Shown here: positions 19,568 through 28,775 of the stretch, one piece after another
Layout of the letters: the number at the start of each line of letters is the position of its first letter
Position numbering within the stretch: position 1 is the stretch's first letter
Assembly: GCA_019748235.1 (NCBI GenBank)
Contig: JAIEPU010000072.1
Coordinates: 1-64,000, forward strand
DNA from: a bacterium
GTDB taxonomy: Bacteria; Planctomycetota; Planctomycetia; Kolteriales; Kolteriaceae
Direction: 5' to 3'
Length of the DNA: 64,000 nucleotides
Notes under the pieces: generated by a model
The model's input: the letters and a program-made list of their open reading frames with translations, nothing else
The model's database searches: none
What the model was told of the DNA's origin: nothing
Position numbers and translations under genes: made by a program

Positions 19568-20383
19568 ATGTTGAAGCTTCGGGTGATCCCATGTTTGCTG
19601 CTGAAACATTGGGGGATCGAAAAGACGATTCGATTCGATGAATCGGTTTACGTCGGTAGCCCGATTAACGCCGCCCGCATGTTCAACGCGTACATGTCTG
19701 ACGAACTAATTTTGCTCGACATCGTGGCCCGTACGGAAGGGCGAACGATGCGCCCCGAACTCCTGGCTCAAATCGCTGACGAAGTTACGATGCCCCTCGC
19801 CGTGGGTGGAGGCATTAACAGTGTCGACGATATTCCTCCGCTCATGGAAGCGGGGGCGGATCGGGTCGTTGTCAACACCGCTTCGCTCGAGCGGCCGGAA
19901 CTTATCACAGACATTGCCGATCGATATGGAAGCCAGTGTGTCCTTGTTTCAATCGATGCTCGCAAAGAGGCTGATGGTCACTACGTCGTGTACGGCAATC
20001 GGGCTGGCCAGCGAACGAAGTGGTCGCCGGTCGAGTGGACCAGGGTTGCGCGGGAAGCGGGGGCGGGCGAGATTCTCATCAACTCCGTCGACCGGGACGG
20101 CACGCTGGAGGGATATGATCGCGAACTGTTGGGGAGCATTGCCGAAGCCGTCGACATTCCGGTGATTGGAATGGGAGGAGCTAGCAGTCTGAGGGATATG
20201 GCCGAGACCGTTCGGGAGACTGGCATCTCCGCGGTGGCCGCTGGTGCCCTTTTTCTCTTTTTTGGACGTCGGCGAACGGTTCTGATCAATTATCCCACGC
20301 ATGAGGAACTGCTCGAAGCATTCGGACCAGACATCGTTCGAGCCAGGGAGCACCTCTTGCCCTGGGTGAATCCCATCCGGTGA
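19568..20383 (+). CDS. hisF: HisF-like (beta/alpha)8 protein, alternative/glycan-associated type
   Basis: AVGGGINSVDDI, VSIDAR, INSVDRDGT; CLLL instead of canonical CLDV at strand 1. Confidence 0.88.
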   Translation: MLKLRVIPCLLLKHWGIEKTIRFDESVYVGSPINAARMFNAYMSDELILLDIVARTEGRTMRPELLAQIADEVTMPLAVGGGINSVDDIPPLMEAGADRVVVNTASLERPELITDIADRYGSQCVLVSIDARKEADGHYVVYGNRAGQRTKWSPVEWTRVAREAGAGEILINSVDRDGTLEGYDRELLGSIAEAVDIPVIGMGGASSLRDMAETVRETGISAVAAGALFLFFGRRRTVLINYPTHEELLEAFGPDIVRAREHLLPWVNPIR

Positions 20384-20500
20384 ACGGGGGAGTACAATAA
20401 GAGACTGTGCGGGAACGGAAGAGCAGGGGGCCGGGTCTGATAGAGGTCGTAGGCTGATCGAGACGATGAACTTGATCAACGATAGGCTCGAACATCCTAG

Positions 20501-23500
20501 ATGGCTCCGATCGATCGAATTCAGGAGATTGAGGTCGTGCGGGAACAAGGTTGGACGACTTTGGCGATCGCCGCCCTTTCGCTCTTTGTGACGGCCTCTG
20601 CCCGCGCCGATCTGGATTTCAATCGTGACATTCGCCCGTTATTGTCGAATCACTGTTTCAAGTGCCACGGACCTGATGAGGAAACTCGAAAGGCGGGCCT
20701 CCGGCTCGATACATTCGAGTCCGCGACCGCTCCCCTTGAATCAGGCAACAAATCGATTGTCCCCCATCATCCCGATCAGAGTGGATTGATCGAACGGATC
20801 CTCTCCGATGATGCCGAACTGATGATGCCTCCCCCTTCTGCGAACAAACCACTCTCCGCAGAGGACAAGGAGAAGCTGAAGCAGTGGATTACCGAAGGGG
20901 CCCGCTACAGCCCTCACTGGGCATTCGTTCCTCCCGCCGAGTCCGCGAGTCCCGGCGTTAAAGATCCCACAAAACTTGAGAGTCCCATCGATGGTTTCAT
21001 TGTCGCTCGACTCGATCGGGAAGGACTTTCTCCTTCGCCGCGTGCGGAAAAACATTTAATCGCTCGGAGACTTTATCTCGACCTCATCGGGCTGCCTCCG
21101 AGTATTGATGAGGCCGAGGACTTCCTGGCGGAAGGCCGGCCCGATTCGGAAGAAAGGCTTGTTGATCGTTTGCTCGCTTCACCCCACTACGGGGAGCGAT
21201 GGGCAAGGCGTTGGCTCGATCTCGCGCGGTATGCCGACACCAATGGCTATGAGAAAGATCGTGTTCGCTCGATCTGGCCCTATCGAGACTGGGTGATTCA
21301 AGCTTTCAATTCCGATATGCCCTTCGATCAATTCAGCATCGAGCAACTGGCCGGGGATTTGGTTCCAAAGGCGGGGTTGAACGAGCGGATTGCGACAGGT
21401 TTTCATCGCAACACGATGCTGAACGAAGAAGGGGGCGTCGATCCCAACGAGTTTCGGTTCTATGCGATGGTCGATCGCGTCAACACTACCGGAACGATCT
21501 GGATGGGACTCACCATTGGTTGTGCTCAGTGTCACACGCACAAGTACGATCCCGTCACGCAGCGCGACTATTACAAGCTCATGGCGTTTCTGAACAATGC
21601 CGACGAGCCGGAAATGCCTGTCCCCCAGAAGGAGATCGCCAAGCGCCAAGCCGAAGTGGATGAACAGATCGCTCGCGCTGAAGCGAACATCCAACGGTTT
21701 CCCTTCGATTCAACTCAGCTCGAATGGTCGACCGTTTATCCTGCGTGGGCTGCATCGCGGGAGGGAGCTACCTTCGAGCCGTCCCTTGACGGCTCCCTCC
21801 GTATCAACGGGAAGAATCCGGAAAAGGATCTCTACACGATCGAATTCGACTCTGATCTTTCAGACGTTGTCGCAATTCGAGTGGAAGCACTGAGCGATCC
21901 GGCACTTCCCAACGGTGGGCCAGGGCGAGTCGGGCATGGCAACTTCGTGTTGTCGGAAGTTTCGTTGTCTCTTGCACAACTAAATAACTCAGCGGAAGTC
22001 GAACGGATCGAGTTCAGTCATGCCGAATCGGATTACGATCAACCGTCATTCCCAGCATGGCAAGCGATCGATGGCAATATGGGGACTGGCTGGGCCGTTC
22101 ATCGTCCCGGCGCGAAAACTGTCGGAGACCACACGCTGGTCCTGCAATTCGCTCGCCCGATGAACGTAGGGCCTGGGCGCCGCTGGGTATTGCACCTCGA
22201 TCAAAGTCACGGCCAGCAACATACGATCGGCCGTTTCCGGATTAGCCTCGGTCGATTTTCAGACTCCACGATTCCTCTGGATGATCGACGCAAGGAACAG
22301 CTCCAAGGGGAACTTGCGAACTGGATAAATCAAGAGTCCCCCTATGCCACTCATTGGAAACACCTTCGTCCGATCGAAGCGAAGAGCAATCTTCCCTATT
22401 TGACGATCCTTGACGACGACTCGGTACTTTCCAGCGGAGATCAGACAAAGTCCGATACCTACGACCTCAGGTTTCAAACGAATCAACGCCGTGTGACCGC
22501 CATTCGACTCGAAGCCATTCCCGATGAGCGACTCCCGCGCGGCGGACCGGGCCGCATCTATTATGAGGGTCCGATCGGCGACTTCATGCTCAGTGAGTTC
22601 TCCGCTAAGGCAGACGGCCAACCCATTAAGATTCGTCGAGCCCTCGCATCTTATGTAGGGGGCGGAAACGTTCCTGAGCGAATGATCGACGGCGACAAGC
22701 AGAGTGGTTGGGCGATTGACGGAGGTCAAGGCCGGCCACATGTCGCCGTCTTCGAACTTGATGAACCGATCGATATTTCCGAGACGTTCGATGTGAGCAT
22801 GCTCTTTGAGCGATACTATGCCGCAGGCCTTGGCCGATTTCGCATTTCGCTGACGACCGATGGCCGGGAAGCACGCGATACATTATTGCCGGCGAATGTA
22901 GAAGACGTGCTCGCCGTCAGGGATCGATCACTAAACCCTGAAGAAATGAAATCGCTTCGCGATTACTTCCTTTCGTTCACACCGAAAACCGAAGCGGCTC
23001 GAAAGCGAGTCGAATTGTTACGAAGTCAGCGTCCCGAATTTCCAACGACGCTGGTCATGACCGAGCGCCTGCCAGGCTATCCGCGTATCACCCATCTTCA
23101 TAAGCGGGGAGAGTTCCTTCAGCCGGCGGATCCGATCAATGCTGAATTGCCGTCGATGTTCGAAAAGAAGGGTGAACCGCGCCCGGCCAATCGGCTGGAG
23201 TTCGCGAAGTGGCTCGTCAGCCCAGACCATCCCCTCACGGCTAGAGTTACGGTGAATCGACATTGGGCGGCGTTCTTTGGAACGGGCATCGTGCGCACGA
23301 CGGAAGATTTCGGCTACCAGGGAGAGCTTCCGTCACACCCAGATTTGATTGATTGGCTCTCGGTCGAATTTGTCCGCCGAGGTTGGTCGCTTAAAGAACT
23401 GCATCGCATGATTGTCACGAGCGCGACCTATCTGCAAGAGACTCGCGTCACTCCGGAATTACTGGAACGGGACGCTCCGAATCGTCTCCTCGCGCGTGGT

Positions 23501-24109
23501 CCGCGCATTCGATTAGAGGCCGAGGTCGTTCGCGATTCGATTCTTTTCACAAGCGGACTTCTCACAGCAAAGGTTGGGGGGCCAAGCGTGTTTCCGCCTC
23601 AGCCCGCCGGTATCACGTCGGAAGGGACGTACGGCCCGCTGCAGTGGAAAGTGAGTGAAGGAGCGGATCGCTATCGACGCGCCCTTTACACTTTCACGAA
23701 GAGAACAGCCCCCTTCGCGATGTTCACCACGTTCGATGCTCCGAGCGGTGAAGCATGCGTGGCACGTCGTGAAGTATCGAACACGCCGCTGCAAGCCCTC
23801 ACATTACTTAACGACACGTTGACCGATGAAGCGGCGCGGATGCTTGGCATCGAATGGGCGGTTATGCCTGGCTCCGTCGAGGAAAAGATCGAGCGGTTGG
23901 TGAAGCGTTGTCTCGTCCGTTCCCCTGGGACCGAAGAAAAGCAAATGCTCCTCAGCTTCTACGACAAGGAAAAGTATCGAATTGTACGGGGCGAGGTTGA
24001 TCCGAAAAAAATCATGGGGAGTGGAGAAGGAGACCTCGTCGAACGAGCCTCTTGGACGCTTTTAGCCCGTGCACTTTTCAATCTCGATGAAACGATCGTG
24101 AAGGAGTAG
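20501..24109 (+). CDS. PSCyt1 + DUF1549 + DUF1553 domain protein (planctomycete cytochrome-type)
   Basis: CFKCHGPDEETRKAGLRLD haem motif; DUF1549 region RRLYLDLIGLPPS...RWARRWLDLARYADTNGYEKD; DUF1553 region NRHWAAFFGTGIVRT...FDAPSGEACVARREVSNTPLQAL. Confidence 0.92.
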   Translation: MAPIDRIQEIEVVREQGWTTLAIAALSLFVTASARADLDFNRDIRPLLSNHCFKCHGPDEETRKAGLRLDTFESATAPLESGNKSIVPHHPDQSGLIERILSDDAELMMPPPSANKPLSAEDKEKLKQWITEGARYSPHWAFVPPAESASPGVKDPTKLESPIDGFIVARLDREGLSPSPRAEKHLIARRLYLDLIGLPPSIDEAEDFLAEGRPDSEERLVDRLLASPHYGERWARRWLDLARYADTNGYEKDRVRSIWPYRDWVIQAFNSDMPFDQFSIEQLAGDLVPKAGLNERIATGFHRNTMLNEEGGVDPNEFRFYAMVDRVNTTGTIWMGLTIGCAQCHTHKYDPVTQRDYYKLMAFLNNADEPEMPVPQKEIAKRQAEVDEQIARAEANIQRFPFDSTQLEWSTVYPAWAASREGATFEPSLDGSLRINGKNPEKDLYTIEFDSDLSDVVAIRVEALSDPALPNGGPGRVGHGNFVLSEVSLSLAQLNNSAEVERIEFSHAESDYDQPSFPAWQAIDGNMGTGWAVHRPGAKTVGDHTLVLQFARPMNVGPGRRWVLHLDQSHGQQHTIGRFRISLGRFSDSTIPLDDRRKEQLQGELANWINQESPYATHWKHLRPIEAKSNLPYLTILDDDSVLSSGDQTKSDTYDLRFQTNQRRVTAIRLEAIPDERLPRGGPGRIYYEGPIGDFMLSEFSAKADGQPIKIRRALASYVGGGNVPERMIDGDKQSGWAIDGGQGRPHVAVFELDEPIDISETFDVSMLFERYYAAGLGRFRISLTTDGREARDTLLPANVEDVLAVRDRSLNPEEMKSLRDYFLSFTPKTEAARKRVELLRSQRPEFPTTLVMTERLPGYPRITHLHKRGEFLQPADPINAELPSMFEKKGEPRPANRLEFAKWLVSPDHPLTARVTVNRHWAAFFGTGIVRTTEDFGYQGELPSHPDLIDWLSVEFVRRGWSLKELHRMIVTSATYLQETRVTPELLERDAPNRLLARGPRIRLEAEVVRDSILFTSGLLTAKVGGPSVFPPQPAGITSEGTYGPLQWKVSEGADRYRRALYTFTKRTAPFAMFTTFDAPSGEACVARREVSNTPLQALTLLNDTLTDEAARMLGIEWAVMPGSVEEKIERLVKRCLVRSPGTEEKQMLLSFYDKEKYRIVRGEVDPKKIMGSGEGDLVERASWTLLARALFNLDETIVKE

Positions 24110-24113
24110 GTCC

Positions 24114-25568
24114 GTGGAACCGATCGAACATCGAATGGTTCGGGAGCGTTGTCTCGACGTCACTCGGCGACATTTTCTGCGTGATTGTGGAGTCGGCGTC
24201 GGAAAGATCGCGCTTGCTTCAATGCTTGCGGGGCCAGCCTTGAAAGCACGCTCCGCTCCGAGCATGGCGGATGCACTCGCGCCAAAGCCGCCTCATTTCG
24301 CCCCGAAGGCCAAAGCGGTCATTCACCTTTTCATGGCGGGGGGGCCGAGCCATCTTGATCTATTCGATGAGAAGCCGAAGCTGAAGCAGTACGAAGGAAA
24401 GCCGATCCCTCCCGAGGTCATCGGCGGTCAACGTTATGCGTTCATTCGGTCCGACGCGAATTGTCTTGGGCCGCAATTCAAATTCGCGAAGCACGGAGAA
24501 GCAGGGACGTCGATTTCAGAGGCGTTGCCTCGTTTAGCGACGATTGCGGATGATATCTGCCTAATTCGGAGTGTTCATACGACTCAATTCAATCATGCCC
24601 CCGCGCAGATCTTCTTCAACACCGGCTTCTCTCAACCCGGCAGGCCGAGCATGGGCTCTTGGGTGACCTACGGGCTTGGTGCTGAAACAAATGACTTACC
24701 GGCATTCGTGGTGATGAGCACCGGTTCGGGCATCAGTGGTGGGGCGGCAAATTGGTCAGGTGGATTTCTTCCTTCCGTCTACACCGGGGTTCGCCTTCGC
24801 AATCAGGGAGATCCGATCCTCAACGTTTCCAGTCCAGAAGGGATCGATCCGCGCCTTCAACGAGACACGCTCGATCTTATCGGCGAAATGAATCGGAAAC
24901 GGTTCGATGCCGTCGGCGATCCGGAAATTCAAACGCGCATCGCATCTTACGAAATGGCGTTTCGGCTTCAGACTTCGGCTCCGGAACTGATGAATCTTCG
25001 AAGCGAGTCAAAAAAGACGCTCGATCTCTATGGAGTGGATCCAGACAAACCCTCCTTCGCGCGGGCCTGTCTGCTTGCCCGGAGAATGGTCGAGCGCGGC
25101 GTTCGTTTCATCAATATCTACAACGAAGGTTGGGACGCGCACAGCGATGTGATTGGTAATCACCGAAGCAATTGCAAAAGCACCGACCAAGGGGCAGCCG
25201 CATTGGTGGCAGACCTCAAGGAACGGGGAATGCTGGATGAAACGCTCGTTGTCTGGGGAGGGGAGTTCGGCCGGACTCCGATGGTCGAGACGAATCCGAC
25301 CCTTGGACGAAAACTAGGACGTGATCATCACCCCCAGGCCTACACGATTTGGATGGCGGGGGGCGGCATCAAGGCGGGAATGTCCTATGGCGCGACGGAT
25401 GAACTTGGTTTTCACGTGGTGGAAAAACCCGTTCACGTGCATGACATTCAAGCCACAATCCTGCATTTGTTAGGACTGGATCACGAACGGTTGACGTATC
25501 GTTATGCCGGTCGCGATTTTCGCCTGACCGACGTGCACGGCCAGATCATCAGAGACATCCTCGCATGA
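24114..25568 (+). CDS. DUF1501 domain protein with Tat-type signal
   Basis: TRRHFLRDCGVGVGKIALASMLAG twin-Arg signal; FMAGGPSHLDLFDEKPKL; GTG start. Confidence 0.92.
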   Translation: MEPIEHRMVRERCLDVTRRHFLRDCGVGVGKIALASMLAGPALKARSAPSMADALAPKPPHFAPKAKAVIHLFMAGGPSHLDLFDEKPKLKQYEGKPIPPEVIGGQRYAFIRSDANCLGPQFKFAKHGEAGTSISEALPRLATIADDICLIRSVHTTQFNHAPAQIFFNTGFSQPGRPSMGSWVTYGLGAETNDLPAFVVMSTGSGISGGAANWSGGFLPSVYTGVRLRNQGDPILNVSSPEGIDPRLQRDTLDLIGEMNRKRFDAVGDPEIQTRIASYEMAFRLQTSAPELMNLRSESKKTLDLYGVDPDKPSFARACLLARRMVERGVRFINIYNEGWDAHSDVIGNHRSNCKSTDQGAAALVADLKERGMLDETLVVWGGEFGRTPMVETNPTLGRKLGRDHHPQAYTIWMAGGGIKAGMSYGATDELGFHVVEKPVHVHDIQATILHLLGLDHERLTYRYAGRDFRLTDVHGQIIRDILA

Positions 25569-25605
25569 TCGACGATCGTTCGCGTATATCCTCTAGGAAA
25601 GTTTC

Positions 25606-26961
25606 GTGAAAAAGCAGCGTCGCCATTTGTCCGGTTGGGGTAACTTTCGCCCCGGCTGGTGCGATGTTGTCACTCCCCAGTCTAGGGATGAACTTCGTTC
25701 TGCAATTCTGCAAAACACTCCATCGACTTGGATCTCGCGAGGGCTGGGGCGCAGTTACGGCGACTCCGCCGTCAACTCCGGCGGACTTGTCATCGATCAC
25801 ACAACGCAATCCGCTTTGATTCATATCGATTCAGAACGACACACTGTTCGCGTGCAAGCAGGGATGTCTCTCGGCACACTCATTGATCACATACTGCCGA
25901 ATAGTCTCTTTCTTCCTGTCTCCCCCGGCACCAAATTCGTGACGGTGGGAGGAGCGGTCGCCGCGGACATCCACGGAAAGAATCATCATCGAGACGGATC
26001 GTTCGGCAGTCATGTCGAGGAATTGAGTCTTCTTCTCCCCAGCGGCGAAATCGTCACGTGCGGTCCATCGCGGAATTCGAAGCTCTACTATGCCACGATC
26101 GGAGGGATGGGACTCACGGGAGCAATCCTTGATGTGACGATTCGCTGTCTCCCGGTCGAGTCGGCACATATTCGAGTGGAGTCATATCGGACCGGTTGTT
26201 TAGAAGAAACGCTCGAACTTTTGAATCAGACGGCCGACACGCATCGGTACTCCGTAAGTTGGATCGATGCACTTTCATCGGGAAAGGAATTGGGCAGGGG
26301 GTGGGTCCTCGCGGGGGAGCACGCCGGGAGTCGTGATCTATCAACATCATTACAAGCGGAGCCCTTTCATTTGCCAACTCGACCGATCAAGAGTGTTCCC
26401 TTTCACTTTCCTGGCTGGGTCCTCAACCGCTGGAGTTGCGGACTTTTTAACGAGCGGGTCTATCGCCGAGGGATCGTCTCGGGAAATGTCGTCGACATTG
26501 ACTCCTTTTTCTACCCGCTCGATCGGGTTCATCATTGGAATCGCATCTATGGAAGAGCTGGGTTCATTCAATATCAGGCGCTCTTCCCGTTTGAGTCGTC
26601 GGCGATCGCGATAAAAAACATGCTTGAACTGCTTCATGATTCGGGCCAGGCGGCGTTTTTCGCGGGGATTAAATCGGCAGGGCCAGCGAGCGGCGGATGG
26701 CTTTCGTTTCTCTCGCCCGGCTTCACCATCGGACTGGACCTTCCCTATCGAAAAGGGCTAGATTCGCTAATTGAAAAATGGGACCACTTCGTGATTGAAG
26801 CAGGGGGACGCGTCTATCTTGCCAAGGATTCCCTCCTCTCGGCAGATTCATTCCGTCGCATGTATCCCAGATGGCAAGAGCTCATGGAACTTCGACAGGA
26901 ACTCGATCCGAACGGAGTCATTTCATCGAACCAATCGAGGCGCCTCGGCCTAGATGGTTAG
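25606..26961 (+). CDS. FAD-binding oxidoreductase, DprE1-like
   Basis: ISRGLGRSYGDSAVNSGG, PGTKFVTVGGAVAADIHGKNHHRDGSFGSHV motifs of DprE1-type VAO-fold oxidases; GTG start. Confidence 0.87.
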   Translation: MKKQRRHLSGWGNFRPGWCDVVTPQSRDELRSAILQNTPSTWISRGLGRSYGDSAVNSGGLVIDHTTQSALIHIDSERHTVRVQAGMSLGTLIDHILPNSLFLPVSPGTKFVTVGGAVAADIHGKNHHRDGSFGSHVEELSLLLPSGEIVTCGPSRNSKLYYATIGGMGLTGAILDVTIRCLPVESAHIRVESYRTGCLEETLELLNQTADTHRYSVSWIDALSSGKELGRGWVLAGEHAGSRDLSTSLQAEPFHLPTRPIKSVPFHFPGWVLNRWSCGLFNERVYRRGIVSGNVVDIDSFFYPLDRVHHWNRIYGRAGFIQYQALFPFESSAIAIKNMLELLHDSGQAAFFAGIKSAGPASGGWLSFLSPGFTIGLDLPYRKGLDSLIEKWDHFVIEAGGRVYLAKDSLLSADSFRRMYPRWQELMELRQELDPNGVISSNQSRRLGLDG

Positions 26962-26968
26962 ACGCGGA

Positions 26969-27685
26969 TCAGAGCTGACGCGGGTGGTTGCGAAACAAAT
27001 CTGCACGAACGGCGAAAAGATCTTGAAGGGTGATCCAGATACTTCGCAGCGAGACGATCGATGACGATCCCACTTGACGCGGATACATGCTGATGGCGAT
27101 CTCGCCGATCAGGTAGCCCTTGAATGCGGCGCGAACGGCGACCTCTCCCCCGGCAAACGCATTGCGGCTGAGAAGTGGCATTCCTCTCATCGCTTCGGTT
27201 CTTACCATCTTGAATCCACAAGTCACATCGCGAAATCGCGTGTTGAAGAGGAGCCTCACCAATTGGTTCAATCCCCACGAAAGTAGGCGGCGGAAGGGAC
27301 CGTACGTTTTGGCAACTCGGAAGCCGAGCAACACGTCATAGCGCGGAAGTAGTCGAAGGAATGGGCTCATTTCGCCGATGTCGTACTGATGATCTCCGTC
27401 AGTGAAGCAGATCCATTCCATATCTGTAGCGTGAGAGAACCCCGTCCGAAGAGCGGCTCCATAGCCCAGGTTTGTTTGATGGTGAATGACCCGCACTTCG
27501 GGATGTTCCGCGGCTAACCGATCGGCCACGGCTCCTGAGTTGTCACTGCTCCCATCATTGATGATGATGATTTCGAATCGGCTCGATTCGTCGCGAAGGA
27601 TGCGGACGGCTTTTTCAGTTAGTCCGACGATGGCATGGCCGTCGTTGTAGACCGGAAAAAATAAAGAGATCGAAGGCTTCGTCAT
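26969..27685 (-). CDS. Glycosyltransferase family 2
   Basis: SLFFPVYNDGHAIVGL...IIINDGSSDNSG...FTDGDHQYD. Confidence 0.9.
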   Translation of the reverse strand: MTKPSISLFFPVYNDGHAIVGLTEKAVRILRDESSRFEIIIINDGSSDNSGAVADRLAAEHPEVRVIHHQTNLGYGAALRTGFSHATDMEWICFTDGDHQYDIGEMSPFLRLLPRYDVLLGFRVAKTYGPFRRLLSWGLNQLVRLLFNTRFRDVTCGFKMVRTEAMRGMPLLSRNAFAGGEVAVRAAFKGYLIGEIAISMYPRQVGSSSIVSLRSIWITLQDLFAVRADLFRNHPRQL

Positions 27686-27937
27686 CTCACCACTGTGCGC
27701 TCTTGAATGCCCGCTTCGAAGAAGAGCCGATATCAATTAGCTTACGGGAAAATGGAAACAAAGTGTTCGCCCCCCGTCATATTGAGCGGATTCGAATCGT
27801 TTTCCAAGAGATTCCTGACGTGGCAGGAAAGAGAGTTCGCACGGTTCGGACTTGATTTCCTCATAAAATGAAGAGGTAAGCAAAGGGCAAGAGGGCCGTT
27901 GATGAATGGCGGCCGTCGTTGACGAAGCAGGTTTTTC

Positions 27938-28711
27938 ATGAGTACGCCGATCATCCCGAACTCTTTTTTGTTCCGCTATTCGATCCGATCTCCGTTCGTT
28001 CCCAAGATTCCGTCGACGGGAGCCCATATCGTTTCGCTTCCGAAGTCGGCTACGGTACCTTTTTTGGGGGCGATGGATGGACAACCCGAGTTCGCCGATA
28101 TTTCCATCGGCTGGAATGAGAACGGGATCGGCATCACTTTCGAGGTGCGAGGCAAGGCGCTTCCCATTTATGGAGAACCGAACAAGCCGAAGACGTGTGA
28201 CGGCATGACCCTCTGGATCGATACTCGCGACAACCGGACCATTCACCGAGCCAATCGTTTTTGCCAAAAGTTCTATTTGCTGGCTCATGATGGAAGCGAC
28301 GACGCCAAACCGGCGGCGGTTTTTGACTCCGTTCGCCGAGCGCTCGAAGAGCCACCCACTCCCGATGTTTCGTCGATTCGAATCGTTCGCTTCGGGATCG
28401 ATGAGGACGGCGATTACATCGCGTCCTCGTCAGCGTTGGAACGAGTCGAGAAGAGTCTCAGCCGTGAGAGCAAACGCAAGGGAAGCTCGAAGAGCAATGC
28501 TGGGAGCGACCAGCGAGTGAAGGACTACCGCATCGAGGCGTTTCTGCCGGCGTCGGTTCTGCATGGTTTCGATCCTGAGACGAGTAAAAGGCTAGGCATC
28601 TTCTTTCGCATTCGAGACCGAGAGCACGGCGATCAACTTCTGTCGGGCGCTCGTGAACTCCCATATTGGGAAGATCCGAGTCTCTGGTCGACACTCATGC
28701 TCGAACGGTAA
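27938..28711 (+). CDS. Hypothetical protein, CBM9/DOMON-like beta domain
   Basis: Complete ORF; FADISIGWNENGIGITFEVRGK...CDGMTLWIDTRDNRTIHRANRF resembles CBM9-like domains. Confidence 0.6.
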   Translation: MSTPIIPNSFLFRYSIRSPFVPKIPSTGAHIVSLPKSATVPFLGAMDGQPEFADISIGWNENGIGITFEVRGKALPIYGEPNKPKTCDGMTLWIDTRDNRTIHRANRFCQKFYLLAHDGSDDAKPAAVFDSVRRALEEPPTPDVSSIRIVRFGIDEDGDYIASSSALERVEKSLSRESKRKGSSKSNAGSDQRVKDYRIEAFLPASVLHGFDPETSKRLGIFFRIRDREHGDQLLSGARELPYWEDPSLWSTLMLER

Positions 28712-28713
28712 AC

Positions 28714-28749
28714 GCGAAACACCTCCGCTGTTTAGGTGGAGGTGTTCGC
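28714..28749. terminator. Bidirectional hairpin terminator between convergent genes
   Basis: GCGAAACACCTCC...GGAGGTGTTCGC inverted repeat (one bulge) between stops at 28711 and 28776. Confidence 0.65.
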
Positions 28750-28775
28750 ATTCATCAATTCATCGGAGCGTTGTG

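Noticed and set aside
21766-21800. Inverted repeat GGGAGGGAGC...GGCTCCCTCC
   Set aside because: Lies within the DUF1549 coding region; no evidence for regulatory role
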